Shown: positions 29,719 to 29,907 of the stretch, in pieces | Position numbering within the stretch: position 1 is the stretch's first letter | Layout of the letters: each line of letters begins with the position of its first letter | Source: a virus | DNA length: 29,907 bases | Reading direction: 5' to 3' (one strand) | Virus record (IMG/VR): IMGVR_UViG_3300034522_000022 | Span: 1 to 29,907 of that record | The notes under the pieces: generated by a model | Seen by the model: only the letters and a program-made list of their open reading frames with translations | Database searches by the model: none | What the model was told of the DNA's origin: nothing | Program-made: the position numbers and the translations under genes

Positions 29719-29907
29719 ACGCTTAGTAACCATGATCGGCTGAGAGCTGGCCATTGCTGCCGGTGGCGACAGGCAGAAATCGGCCAATAGCGGTCGCTCA
29801 CCAAGGGCTGTTTCCGACCCAGGCTGGGTGAAAACGCATGCGTCGTTTTGAAGTCTGCGTTGCTACGTAAAATCTGCCAGCGTTTGGTTGGTCAGCCAGA
29901 CCTGAAC
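29719..29907. other. Non-coding DNA, no gene recognised
   Basis: No start with ribosome site and no protein similarity on either strand. It includes a dyad AAAACG/CGTTTT around a perfect ACGCATGCGT (29831-29849). The text looks like intergenic or insertion-remnant sequence common in Pseudomonas, but I cannot place it. Confidence 0.4.

Overview
The window holds most of a temperate siphophage genome, apparently an integrated prophage. It has an HK97-type head, a lambda-type tail and lambda-like control and replication modules, and the host is most likely a Pseudomonas of the fluorescens/putida kind. The host call is inference: moderately GC-rich coding DNA, a DUF3077-like gene, a short LuxR-type helix-turn-helix gene and IS21-like end repeats of a kind common in that genus. 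Nearly all genes lie on the minus strand, so transcription runs from high to low coordinates. They are packed with ATGA, TGATG or TAATG junctions.

From right to left: (1) 29470-29907 is non-coding and carries two tandem repeat arrays resembling IS21-family transposon ends. The first abuts a cut-off LuxR-type gene (29293-29484). (2) The switch region has a CI/S24 repressor on the plus strand (28358-29137), a divergent operator/promoter interval and two different Cro-type genes (27775-28271). (3) The early operon, 27498-24784, holds small genes of unknown function and a Rha-type regulator. (4) Replication, 24787-21872: an O-like initiator with an iteron origin inside its own gene, a DnaC-like loader and a DnaB-like helicase. 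(5) Three unknown genes (21875-20444) are followed by three strong minus-strand terminators flanking a small DUF2513 gene. (6) The late operon begins with a tail-fibre-like DUF1983 protein, a lambda-type holin, Rz with nested Rz1, two small proteins and an HNH nuclease.

(7) Between HNH and the small terminase lies a structured 153-base gap that is the best candidate for cos. (8) Packaging and head: TerS, TerL, portal, ClpP-like protease, capsid protein and connectors. (9) Tail: completion proteins, tube protein, G/GT chaperones with a visible GGGAAAC frameshift site, a lipoprotein cargo gene with its own terminator, tape measure, M, L, K and I proteins, and a J protein that runs off the left end.

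The layout implies one lysogenic switch, one long early/replication transcript, and an anti-terminated late transcript reading through the terminators at 19.8-20.4 kb. No integrase, attachment site or endolysin is visible. The integrase would be expected to the right of the repressor, where insertion-element remnants lie instead; the endolysin may lie beyond J. I found no tRNA, rRNA or CRISPR.
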